From the NCBI RefSeq assembly GCF_018403185.1, contig NZ_BOSE01000013.1:62001-126000 (forward strand): DNA of 64,000 bases, written 5' to 3'. Of this stretch, positions 35,101 to 42,634 are shown piece by piece. Source of the stretch: Paenibacillus montaniterrae (lineage in GTDB: Bacteria; Bacillota; Bacilli; Paenibacillales; Paenibacillaceae). Numbering within the stretch: the stretch's first letter is position 1; each line of letters starts with the position of its first letter. Made by a program: the position numbers and the translations under genes. A model generated the notes under the pieces. The model was not told the DNA's origin, did no database searches, and saw only the letters and a list, made by a program, of their open reading frames with translations.

Positions 35101-35823
35101 CTATATATACAATTCTCCGTATTCTTCTATAAAATAAATAAGACAAGTATTAATGATGAACACAGCATGCTCTGTTTGAAGTGTATAATTTTGCAGTTCT
35201 CCTAGAGCAGAATAAATATCCTCATCCATGAGTTGCTTATTTGTTATATTTTCTAATTTATTGAGATGAAATTGAATAATAGTATTCCCTGTTTCAGCAT
35301 CTATTTTTCTTAAATCAGTATAAACTGATCTAGAGCCGACCAGTTGTTTATATCTCCTAATATCTGTAAGTTGCACTTTCGAAGCTTGAAAATGATCAAA
35401 ATTATTAACAATATCTTTATACGCTTCAACCATTGGATAATTAATGTATAGCTTCCCATTTTCAGTAGAATTATTAAAATGCAACAGTAGTTCTTTTACG
35501 ACCTTAAAATCGAACAAGTTATCGTGCGGATCGAAATCAAATATTAACAAAATATCTGAAAAATCGGTTCTATTGAATTTATTGTTCTCCTCTAGCTTCA
35601 GGTATTCATTGATCACTAGGACGATATCAATTGCATCGTAGTCTATATGACCAGTATTAGTAGAATAGAATTGCTGTAAATGACGATGAAGTACATAGAT
35701 GTTGGTTTCAAAAGAAACTATTTCAATATTGGAAATACTATAGAGACTATAAAAGTGCCTCATTAGCTTCTTTTCTGCTTGTGCGCCTTCAACAATTAAT
35801 AGTACCTTTTTCGTCAATACCAT
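35101..35823 (-). CDS. TOPRIM-like protein, partner of the AAA ATPase
   Basis: About 240 residues and no family I can name with certainty. A TOPRIM-like layout is visible: Glu12 at the end of the first strand (VLLIVEGAQAEKKLMRHF) and an Asp-x-Asp at 96-98 (DILLIFDFDPHD), which would bind magnesium, then a YINYPMVEAYKD motif like that of RloB/OLD-type proteins. The start overlaps the ATPase stop (GTG or ATG within TGATG), so the two are translationally coupled. Codon use is AT-rich, unlike the neighbours. A nuclease or nucleotide-processing effector is inferred. Confidence 0.75.
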   Translation of the reverse strand: MVLTKKVLLIVEGAQAEKKLMRHFYSLYSISNIEIVSFETNIYVLHRHLQQFYSTNTGHIDYDAIDIVLVINEYLKLEENNKFNRTDFSDILLIFDFDPHDNLFDFKVVKELLLHFNNSTENGKLYINYPMVEAYKDIVNNFDHFQASKVQLTDIRRYKQLVGSRSVYTDLRKIDAETGNTIIQFHLNKLENITNKQLMDEDIYSALGELQNYTLQTEHAVFIINTCLIYFIEEYGELYI

Positions 35824-36944
35824 CACTCACCAATCTCTTCGAATTCCCCAGCTTGGTAAAGCTTTTCTAAATTATGTCCTTCTCGAAGCTCTCTTTTTGT
35901 TGCATCAGCTAAAGTAACGCATTTACTTGCGGACGTTAAAATAAAATAACAATCCGGTCTCATTATTTTGTTACTCATTAAATCAGTATTATGTGTAGTC
36001 AGCATAATTTGCGTTTCTCTTCTTTGTTTAAATTGGTTTATAATTTGATCGGCTAGCGAGAAGTGTAAGTTGGCATCGACCTCATCAATAAATAAAAACG
36101 ATATTTTATCAAGCTGATGAAATACTGTAAATATAGCTGTTAGGGCTCTTGTACCGCTTGAAGCATTTTTTACAAACTCTAACGGTTTTGGATAATCAAA
36201 ATATAGATTGGCCTCTCCATCAGGCATCAAGTCTGATTTCAACTTAACTTGTACTCCCACGCTATTTAAAAATTTTTCCAACTCACTTACTAGATCATTT
36301 TCTAGTATCGTTTTAATTATGCCTGTGTTCAAAGTCAAAGGGCCACTAAAAGCATAGTTTTTATCAACTGTACGTAACATAGCCATTCCATTAACAAAAT
36401 CATATAGAGATTGTAATGCGCTTAGCTCGATTAAATTCCCGTAGAAGAGAATAAATCGCAATAGAGGCGTTCCTGCTTGTCTAGATGAGAACTTTAGAGA
36501 GTCTAGTCCATCGTATTCAACTAGTTTTTCTATGTTTAGCAAGTTCTTTTTATAATCGCAATCAAATAGTGTAACTCCGTTTAAAATTAATGTCTCATGC
36601 GTTAGTTCAGTGCTAGATTTTTTTGAATAACTATAGGTTACTTCATCTTGATTAAACTTAAAGCTATATGAAAAAGTTGCTTCGTCCGATTCACTAAAAG
36701 CGTTAATAAATCCAGCTTGGTCTCCAAAACGAGGACTATCAACAATTAATGTAGAGCGAATATCCATTAAAGCATAGCCAAGATTGGATTTTCCGACAGC
36801 ATTTTTCCCATAAACAATGGACTTGCTTATTATGTTATCAACAATACAGTTTTCATTGTATTTATAGTCGCGAACCCTGGAGAAATCAACCTCTAGTGCA
36901 TGTTGAAATCTTCTGTAGTTGGATACAGTAAATTTCTTTAGCAT
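35823..36944 (-). CDS. AAA (AAA_15/AAA_21-type) ATPase
   Basis: A 373-residue SMC/ABC-like ATPase of the OLD/RloA type. Walker A is YGKNAVGKSN at residues 45-54, a signature-like SSGTRAL precedes Walker B FLFIDEVDANLH (Asp287, Glu288), and a switch histidine follows in MLTTHNTDLM. ATG 36944 is chosen because ACGGAGGTGACG precedes it; the frame is open 18 codons further upstream. First gene of a leftward two-gene unit with the TOPRIM-like protein. Such pairs include known phage-defence systems (for example PARIS and AbiL-like), so a defensive ATPase sensor role is inferred. The region is AT-rich, suggesting transfer. Confidence 0.88.
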   Translation of the reverse strand: MLKKFTVSNYRRFQHALEVDFSRVRDYKYNENCIVDNIISKSIVYGKNAVGKSNLGYALMDIRSTLIVDSPRFGDQAGFINAFSESDEATFSYSFKFNQDEVTYSYSKKSSTELTHETLILNGVTLFDCDYKKNLLNIEKLVEYDGLDSLKFSSRQAGTPLLRFILFYGNLIELSALQSLYDFVNGMAMLRTVDKNYAFSGPLTLNTGIIKTILENDLVSELEKFLNSVGVQVKLKSDLMPDGEANLYFDYPKPLEFVKNASSGTRALTAIFTVFHQLDKISFLFIDEVDANLHFSLADQIINQFKQRRETQIMLTTHNTDLMSNKIMRPDCYFILTSASKCVTLADATKRELREGHNLEKLYQAGEFEEIGE

Positions 36945-37096
36945 GAACGTCACCTCCGTAATTTTTTTCCGACAACTCTTTATATCTTCAGTATACATTA
37001 AAACACGGAACTATATTCATTTGTAAAAAAATAGAATGTATTTATTTTTATAACATGTTACTTTGATCATGTAGTCAATAAGAGAGGAGAAGGTTT

Positions 37097-37552
37097 ATGA
37101 CATTAAAGGTTGAAGGAATGCCGTCGTACCGCATCGTATACGTAAGACAGGTTGGTCCGTATGGGCCTGCAAATGTTCAAGCGATGAATCAATTGAAGGA
37201 GTGGGCAGTGGAGCATGAGCTTATGCAATATGCATTGCTGTTTGGCGTCCCGCAGGATGATCCGGCAACGACTCCTCCGGATAGCTGCCGTTATGATGCT
37301 TGCATGGTTATTGAGGAGGAGTATAAGCTGGACGGCTCTATCGCTGAAGGCAGGCTTGCAGGGGGGCAGTATGCGGTATTCACAATTGAGCATACAGCAG
37401 AAGGAGTACAGCGTGCATGGAATGATATTTTTCCAGCACTGCAGACGTCGGGCTATCAGCTTGATCGTAAGCCGATTTTAGAAAGGTACAGCTATGAGAT
37501 GCTGAGCCAAGGCTATTGTGAATTATGTGTCCCGATAAAAGTCGATAACTAG
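37097..37552 (+). CDS. GyrI-like (AraC effector-binding fold) small-molecule-binding protein
   Basis: A 151-residue stand-alone protein of the GyrI-like/AraC effector-binding family (YRIVYVRQVGPYGPANVQAMNQL, then YDACMVIEEEY and AGGQYAVFTIEHTAEGVQRAWNDIF). Family members bind hydrophobic drugs or detoxify them; one inhibits DNA gyrase in Escherichia coli. GAGAGGAGAAGG precedes the ATG. It may be co-transcribed with the reductase genes that follow. Confidence 0.87.
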   Translation: MTLKVEGMPSYRIVYVRQVGPYGPANVQAMNQLKEWAVEHELMQYALLFGVPQDDPATTPPDSCRYDACMVIEEEYKLDGSIAEGRLAGGQYAVFTIEHTAEGVQRAWNDIFPALQTSGYQLDRKPILERYSYEMLSQGYCELCVPIKVDN

Positions 37553-37647
37553 AAAAGGCGGCGGCATTAGAACGGTTGCGATGCGGCTGGAAAAGCAGTT
37601 ATGATGAAGGAAATAGCTTTTGTCAATATGAGGTAGGGGAATGCTGC

Positions 37648-38640
37648 TTGAATAATATGTACGCTGTTTTTGAACAGTTTGGTCCGCCACAGCAAGTCGT
37701 CAAGCTGGGACAAAAAATAGCTTCTCCGCCGCAAGCACAACAGATTACAGTACGTATGCTGGCTCGTCCGATCAATCCTTCCGATCTAATTCCAATGCGA
37801 GGCGCCTATGCCCATCGCACACGACTGCCCTGCATACCCGGCTACGAAGGGGTTGGTATAGTGGAAGCGGTAGGGGCTGATGCTGATCCCAAGCTGCTTG
37901 GTCAGCGGGTGCTGCCATTGAGAGGCGAGGGCACTTGGCAGCAGCTGGTGACCTGTCCTGCACCATTCGCAGTGCCTGTTCCGGAGTGGCTCGATGATTG
38001 TACCGCAGCTCAGCTTTATATTAATCCTGTAACCGCTTGGGCTGTACTTACAAGCGAGCTGGAGCTTATGCCTGGCAGTACGATTGTGATGAACGCTGCA
38101 GGATCAGCCTTGGGCCGTCTCATTGCACAGCTATCGCGTTTGCTCGGTTACCGCTTTATTGCGGTAACGAGCAGCTCGATACAGGCGCAGGAGCTGCTGC
38201 GGCTAGGCGCAGCTTCTGTCCTGCAAACAGCGGATGAAGCGACATTAAAAGCGCAAATGCAGGAATTGACGAACGATGTCGGTGCAGATGCTGCCATTGA
38301 TTGCATAGGGGGCGTCGCTGGCCATGCGCTTGCAGCTTGCTTGCGGCCAGGTGCTGTTTTTCTTTCTCTCGGCTTATTATCCGGTGAGTCTGTCAACTGG
38401 CAGCAGCTTCATCACCAGTTGCAGCTGCGGGGCAAGCTGTTTCATTTGCGGCATTGGAATCAACGAATTGCAACTGAGCAGTGGCAGGCTGCATTTCAGC
38501 ACATTATCGCTTTGCTCGGCAGCAAGCAATTGGAGCTGCAGCAGCCAGCGGCAAGCTTCCCTTTGGCTGAAGTAAGAGAAGCGATTGCTTATGCCGAAGC
38601 GGGCACGAAGCAGTTGGGCAAGGTTATGCTGACGGGCTAG
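37648..38640 (+). CDS. Zinc-free MDR family reductase (enoyl-reductase-like)
   Basis: A medium-chain dehydrogenase/reductase of about 330 residues in the quinone/trans-2-enoyl reductase branch. It has RPINPSDLIPMRGAY, PCIPGYEGVGIVEAVG and an NADPH site VMNAAGSALGRLIAQLSRLLG, with no zinc ligands. TTG 37648 is preferred because GAGGTAGGGGA then lies just upstream; ATG 37657 is possible, and the frame is open to 37576. NADPH-dependent reduction of an activated double bond is expected. An aldo/keto reductase follows 39 bp later. Confidence 0.85.
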   Translation: MNNMYAVFEQFGPPQQVVKLGQKIASPPQAQQITVRMLARPINPSDLIPMRGAYAHRTRLPCIPGYEGVGIVEAVGADADPKLLGQRVLPLRGEGTWQQLVTCPAPFAVPVPEWLDDCTAAQLYINPVTAWAVLTSELELMPGSTIVMNAAGSALGRLIAQLSRLLGYRFIAVTSSSIQAQELLRLGAASVLQTADEATLKAQMQELTNDVGADAAIDCIGGVAGHALAACLRPGAVFLSLGLLSGESVNWQQLHHQLQLRGKLFHLRHWNQRIATEQWQAAFQHIIALLGSKQLELQQPAASFPLAEVREAIAYAEAGTKQLGKVMLTG

Positions 38641-38679
38641 ATTTTACGAAAGTTAAATATAAGGAAAGGGGCAGTAACG

Positions 38680-39573
38680 ATGAAGAAGAATGCTTTGGGC
38701 CGTTCCGAGCTTATCGTTAGTGAGATTGGGCTTGGCTGCATGTCGCTGGGCACAGAGGAGCAGCAAGCGATCCGAATTATTGATGAGGCGCTTGATGCAG
38801 GTGTTAACTTTCTGGATACGGCGGATTTATATGATGGCGGGCGCAATGAGGAAATTGTCGGCAAAGCGCTGCGTGGCAAGCGCGACAAGGTCATTCTCGC
38901 TACCAAGGTGGGCAATCGTCGCATTGAAGGCCAGGAGGGCTGGGTATGGGATGCCTCCAAGTCATACATATTAAGCGCGGTGAAGCGCAGTCTGCAGCGA
39001 CTGGGCACAGACTATATTGATTTATACCAATTGCATGGCGGTACGATCGAGGATCGAATTGACGAAACGATTGAAGCCTTTGAGCAGTTGAAGCAGGAAG
39101 GGGTTATTCGCGAATACGGAATTTCCTCGATTCGGCCAAATGTTATTCGTGAGTACGCTGCGCGCTCCTCGATTGTTAGCGTCATGAATCAATACAGCAT
39201 CGTGGATCGCAGAGCGGAGGAAGAGGTGCTCGATTTGCTGCATCAGCAGCAAATTAGCGTCATAGCACGCGGACCGCTTGCCAGTGGTGCTTTGGCTAGT
39301 CAGCGTCAGCCGCAAAAGGCGGTGCTGGACTATGAGCTGCCTGCGTTAATCGAGTTAAGAGAGCAGCTGGAGCATATTTCTCCGAATTTAACGCAGCTCG
39401 CTATTCGCTATTCACTTAGCCATCCAGCAGTCGCTGTAGCGATTCCTGGCGCTCGCACATCTGAGCAGCTTCAACAAAACTTGGCTGCGGCCCAGCTGCC
39501 TCCGCTGACCGATGAACAGATTGGAGCGATTAGACAAGTGAGCAGGGCGAATCGATATACGGCCCATCGCTAA
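38680..39573 (+). CDS. Aldo/keto reductase
   Basis: A 297-residue (alpha/beta)8 NADPH-dependent oxidoreductase. Catalytic Asp and Tyr are in FLDTADLYDGGRNEEIVGKAL, the lysine in ILATKVGNR; DYIDLYQLHGG and the cofactor-binding AIPGARTSEQLQQNLAA also fit. It reduces aldehydes or ketones, with a detoxification role likely from the neighbours. GGAAAGGGG precedes the ATG. A hairpin terminator follows at once. Confidence 0.93.
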   Translation: MKKNALGRSELIVSEIGLGCMSLGTEEQQAIRIIDEALDAGVNFLDTADLYDGGRNEEIVGKALRGKRDKVILATKVGNRRIEGQEGWVWDASKSYILSAVKRSLQRLGTDYIDLYQLHGGTIEDRIDETIEAFEQLKQEGVIREYGISSIRPNVIREYAARSSIVSVMNQYSIVDRRAEEEVLDLLHQQQISVIARGPLASGALASQRQPQKAVLDYELPALIELREQLEHISPNLTQLAIRYSLSHPAVAVAIPGARTSEQLQQNLAAAQLPPLTDEQIGAIRQVSRANRYTAHR

Positions 39574-39583
39574 TTTTCATATT

Positions 39584-39644
39584 AAAAGGTTGCTCCCGAC
39601 CATTTCGTCAATTCAGACAGCGAAATAGTAGGAGCAACCTTTTA
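39584..39644. terminator. Terminator shared by convergent genes
   Basis: AAAAGGTTGCTCC pairs with GGAGCAACCTTTT around a 34-base loop containing a second partial stem (TTTCGT/GCGAAA). A- and T-rich flanks on both sides suit termination from either side. Confidence 0.88.
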
Positions 39645-39653
39645 TGATGCTTT

Positions 39654-40301
39654 TTATGAAGTTGGCACGCCTAATTGCTGCAGCTCAGCCAAAGCTTCAG
39701 CCGCATTTCTATCTGGATTGAGTCTGCCAATCAGCTCAGCGGTAATACGGCTTCCCGCATAAATTTGCTTGACGACATCAAGCTCGATTTCTGCTTCATA
39801 ATAGCTTTCAGCCCATTCTGCATAATCCTCGGGCGTTTGGTACAAGTAACCGATAAGAAAATCAAATCCATCATCCCAGCCAGCAGGATTCTCTATGCTT
39901 CCAGCCTGCCACTCGGCATCGCCGGGCTCGCGCCATAAACAGAAGGTAACATCCTCCAGCTCCAACGCGTCCTCCTGCTCGATATAGCTGAACAGTGCTG
40001 ACGGTACATGATCGTATATGCCTGGCCATACACCATATTCATCTCTTGCGTGAGGACTGAACGGAGATTCGTGATCGAAGCCTTTGATGAGCACGCCTTC
40101 ACGCACAAAAATAATGTGCAAATTATCACCTGCACCGTTGCTTACCGTCGCCAGCTGGGCCTGTTCACTCCACTTTGCATCATATTGATACACTCTTAAC
40201 CAATCCGTGTCGCACAAAATAATATCAAGCGCTGACAGTGTAAGCAATTGCTGCTTAAGCTGCTCAGGCTCTGGCAAAATAGAAAATCGACTATGATTCA
40301 T
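39654..40301 (-). CDS. Hypothetical protein, 215 residues
   Basis: A soluble, acidic protein rich in Trp, Tyr, Asp and Glu (DEYGVWPGIYDHVPSALFSYI, then FCLWREPGDAEWQAG and GWDDGFDFLIGYLYQTPEDYAEWAESYYE). The pattern resembles SMI1/KNR4-like or immunity-type proteins of Paenibacillus in composition, but I cannot assign a family. ATG 40301 follows GGGAGGGAAGCAC. It stands alone and converges on the aldo/keto reductase. Confidence 0.75.
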   Translation of the reverse strand: MNHSRFSILPEPEQLKQQLLTLSALDIILCDTDWLRVYQYDAKWSEQAQLATVSNGAGDNLHIIFVREGVLIKGFDHESPFSPHARDEYGVWPGIYDHVPSALFSYIEQEDALELEDVTFCLWREPGDAEWQAGSIENPAGWDDGFDFLIGYLYQTPEDYAEWAESYYEAEIELDVVKQIYAGSRITAELIGRLNPDRNAAEALAELQQLGVPTS

Positions 40302-40369
40302 GTGCTTCCCTCCCATTATGTTCATCATAGCATGAACAGATAGGAGGGCTTCAACTGTTCTAGCCCTGT

Positions 40370-40546
40370 TTACTCTTGCTCTTTTTGGCTAACAAATTCG
40401 TTGGGCACATCGCCGCCTTGCGGATTGTTGTTCTTAATCTGGCTTAAACGCCCATTACGGAATTCTCCGCCATGTACTTTGTTTTTACGTTGTTCATTGT
40501 TGTCTGTCCATTCATGGTCGTTATGAATATAGTCCTTGTCGCTCAT
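40370..40546 (-). CDS. Small hydrophilic protein, 58 residues
   Basis: A very hydrophilic small protein (MSDKDYIHNDHEWTDNNEQR, later IKNNNPQGGDVPNEFV) with no hydrophobic core, similar in character to small spore or stress proteins. ATG 40546 is preferred because AAGGAGA lies 8 bases upstream; an upstream in-frame ATG at 40579 has no ribosome site. Function unknown. Confidence 0.65.
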   Translation of the reverse strand: MSDKDYIHNDHEWTDNNEQRKNKVHGGEFRNGRLSQIKNNNPQGGDVPNEFVSQKEQE

Positions 40547-40668
40547 GTCATGTTCTCCTTCCGTTTCGTACATCATCAAGTTAAGGATACATGGAATAAC
40601 TTGTGTTGCCGGGCTGGAAATTATACATAATAGATAGAGCGGGACAGGAGCGATAGGAGCTGAATGAT

Positions 40669-40995
40669 TTAGGATACGACCGTATAATTGCCATGCTCCA
40701 TGCTGATTACATATTCAGGCTGCTGTGGCTTGCCTTCCTTCAATTTGGCGCGATGGCCAGCGATATGCTCGGGGCTCTTTTCCCAAGCCTTCCAGGCTTC
40801 TTCAGATTCCCAACGGATAATCATTACAACTTCTTCATCGCCGCGACGCGTTTGTTTGACAAGCAGCTCGCGACCGATAAAGCCTTCGCGCTGTTCAATA
40901 AGCGAAGGGCCATCGCCAGGCTTTTTCGTAAAGCGTTCCAAAATTTTATCTGAATTTCCTTCTGTCACAGTCCATTTGCGAATTTGTACGAACAT
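40669..40995 (-). CDS. HmoA-like antibiotic biosynthesis monooxygenase
   Basis: A 108-residue dimeric alpha/beta-barrel monooxygenase. The sequence matches the heme-degrading HmoA type: MFVQIRKWTVTEGNSDKIL, IEQREGFIGRELLVK, VVMIIRWESEEAWKAWEKSPEHI. It is expected to bind and cleave heme to free iron, in the cytoplasm. GGAGGGATTGCG precedes the ATG. No Fur-like box is obvious upstream. Confidence 0.87.
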   Translation of the reverse strand: MFVQIRKWTVTEGNSDKILERFTKKPGDGPSLIEQREGFIGRELLVKQTRRGDEEVVMIIRWESEEAWKAWEKSPEHIAGHRAKLKEGKPQQPEYVISMEHGNYTVVS

Positions 40996-41023
40996 CGCAA
41001 TCCCTCCAATAGGTTAATTTGAT

Positions 41024-41383
41024 CTATTGCGGAGCAGTCTCATTCGCGGCGGCTTGCTGCTGCTGTTTGCCGGACAAATTTAGCAGAACGACGCCACTAA
41101 TAATGAAAATCAATCCCAATAGTTTAAGTATACTAAATAGCTCGCCCCAAAGTAAAATGCCAATAACAGCTGTTAGCGCAGTGCCGACGCCCGACCAAAT
41201 CGCGTAGGCTAAGCCTAGCGACAACGTTTTGAGCGCGACTGACAAGGCATAGAAGGAAATACTAAAGCCGATTAGTACACCGATCGTAGGCAGAACATTG
41301 GATAAGCCATCAGATAATTTAAGCATCGTCGTTGCAAAAACTTCGGCGAGGATGGCTATCGTTAAGGCCGAATAATGCTTCAT
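41024..41383 (-). CDS. Small multidrug resistance (SMR) transporter, subunit 2
   Basis: A four-helix membrane protein of about 119 residues, with the essential membrane glutamate in AILAEVFATTMLKLSDG and the helix-4 family pattern (LIFIISGVVLLNLSG). The C-terminal QQQQAAANETAPQ tail is unusual. ATG 41383 follows GGAGGAAAACAGG. With the preceding gene it forms a paired, probably heterodimeric (EbrAB-like), proton-coupled exporter of cationic drugs. Confidence 0.92.
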   Translation of the reverse strand: MKHYSALTIAILAEVFATTMLKLSDGLSNVLPTIGVLIGFSISFYALSVALKTLSLGLAYAIWSGVGTALTAVIGILLWGELFSILKLLGLIFIISGVVLLNLSGKQQQQAAANETAPQ

Positions 41384-41404
41384 CCTGTTTTCCTCCATTC
41401 CCAA

Positions 41405-41728
41405 TTAATGAGCACCGCTCAAGTTCAACACAATGACACCGCCAATAATAAGAATAATGCCTGCAAATTTGGTAGCGTTCATTTTTTCCTTGTAAAACAG
41501 AATGCCCACGATAGCGGTTAGCGCAGTGCCAAGCCCGGCCCAAATCGCATAAGCGACTCCGATTGGCAGTGTTTGCAGCGTCTTTGACAGCGCATAGAAT
41601 GCTGCCACATAGCCGACGACAACTCCTAATGAAGGGAGCAGCTTCTTAAAGCCGGCGGAAGCCTTCAGCATAGAGCTGGCGAACACCTCGCTAATGATGG
41701 CGACCATCAGCAGCAAATAATGATTCAT
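41405..41728 (-). CDS. Small multidrug resistance (SMR) transporter, subunit 1
   Basis: A 107-residue four-helix SMR protein: LLLMVAIISEVFASSMLKASAGF carries the transport glutamate, GVAYAIWAGLGTALTAIVGIL is helix 3, and IILIIGGVIVLNLSG is helix 4. ATG 41728 follows AGGAGGATACATAT; the frame is open 22 codons upstream. Its stop is 22 bp before the next SMR start. It is divergent from the MerR/ABC exporter operon. Confidence 0.92.
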   Translation of the reverse strand: MNHYLLLMVAIISEVFASSMLKASAGFKKLLPSLGVVVGYVAAFYALSKTLQTLPIGVAYAIWAGLGTALTAIVGILFYKEKMNATKFAGIILIIGGVIVLNLSGAH

Positions 41729-41820
41729 ATATGTATCCTCCTGTCGAGCAAATCGTTCAGCCTTTATTGTATCGCTTGGTTGATATTGAATCAAACGAGT
41801 AAATATTTCTGCACAGATAG

Positions 41821-41851
41821 TTGATTCTCACGTAACGGTAGCATTTATAAT
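41821..41851 (+). promoter_or_regulatory. MerR-type promoter with 19-bp spacer
   Basis: TTGATT, 19 bases, TATAAT. The over-long spacer is typical of MerR-activated promoters, and it contains CTCACGTAACGGTAG, which resembles the TipA-type dyad CTCACGT-ACGTGAG. The MerR start codon lies about 30 bp downstream. Confidence 0.7.
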
Positions 41852-41881
41852 TTGATTACAGCGCATTAGAGGAGGGATTGG

Positions 41882-42634
41882 ATGTACACAATTGGACAGT
41901 TTTCCAAAAAAACAGGTGTGACGATACGCACGCTTCGTTTTTATGATGAGAAGGAGCTGCTTAAGCCGTCCTATCTATCTGCATCGGGTCGAAGATATTA
42001 TAGTGATCAGGATTTGATCATATTGCAAAATATTTTGACATTCAAATACCTCGGCTACTCGCTCGATCATATCCGCGACATGCTGAACAGCCGCCAATGC
42101 AATCTGCATCAATCGCTACTTAGGCAAAAGGAGGAAATGCTGCTTAAAAAGGAGCAGCTTGAAAAAACGATCGCTACGCTGGAGCACGCGCTTGCGCTTT
42201 CGGAAAAACAGGAAAGCATTCATACGGACATCTTTCTTTCGCTCATCCATGGTTTGATTAAGGAGGAGGAGCAGAAGCAGTATTTGAAAAAGATGCTGCC
42301 AGAAACATTTGTCAATGATTTGTACAATTTCACGCGAGAAGAGCTGCTGGAGCAAAATAAACAGTTTATGGAATACGCGGTCAAGCTGCGCGAGGCCTAT
42401 CATCAGCAGCTGCCAGATGAAGAGGTTTTCGCCATTGTGAATAATATGTTTGCCTTAGTGCCGGAGCATTTGATGAATCGCGCCATTGAATCAGCTTCAG
42501 AAATTGAGGAGCATTTGGAATTTGACGATTCCTTATTTATGACCCCGTTTACGAAGGAAGAGGAAAAATGGCTTGGCGGTATATTTGTAAAAATGAGCTT
42601 GCTTAATAAGGAGGAGAAACATGAAGGAACCTAA
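41882..42634 (+). CDS. MerR-family regulator (TipA-like)
   Basis: A 250-residue regulator with an N-terminal MerR winged helix (YTIGQFSKKTGVTIRTLRFYDEKELLKPSYLSASGRRYYSDQD), a coiled-coil dimer helix (about 85-115, LLKKEQLEKTIATLEHALAL) and a C-terminal helical domain of about 120 residues in the position of a TipAS-type drug-binding domain. GGAGG precedes the ATG. It overlaps the ABC exporter gene by 14 bp, so they are one operon, presumably self-activated by a drug-like ligand through the 19-bp-spacer promoter. Confidence 0.92.
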   Translation: MYTIGQFSKKTGVTIRTLRFYDEKELLKPSYLSASGRRYYSDQDLIILQNILTFKYLGYSLDHIRDMLNSRQCNLHQSLLRQKEEMLLKKEQLEKTIATLEHALALSEKQESIHTDIFLSLIHGLIKEEEQKQYLKKMLPETFVNDLYNFTREELLEQNKQFMEYAVKLREAYHQQLPDEEVFAIVNNMFALVPEHLMNRAIESASEIEEHLEFDDSLFMTPFTKEEEKWLGGIFVKMSLLNKEEKHEGT

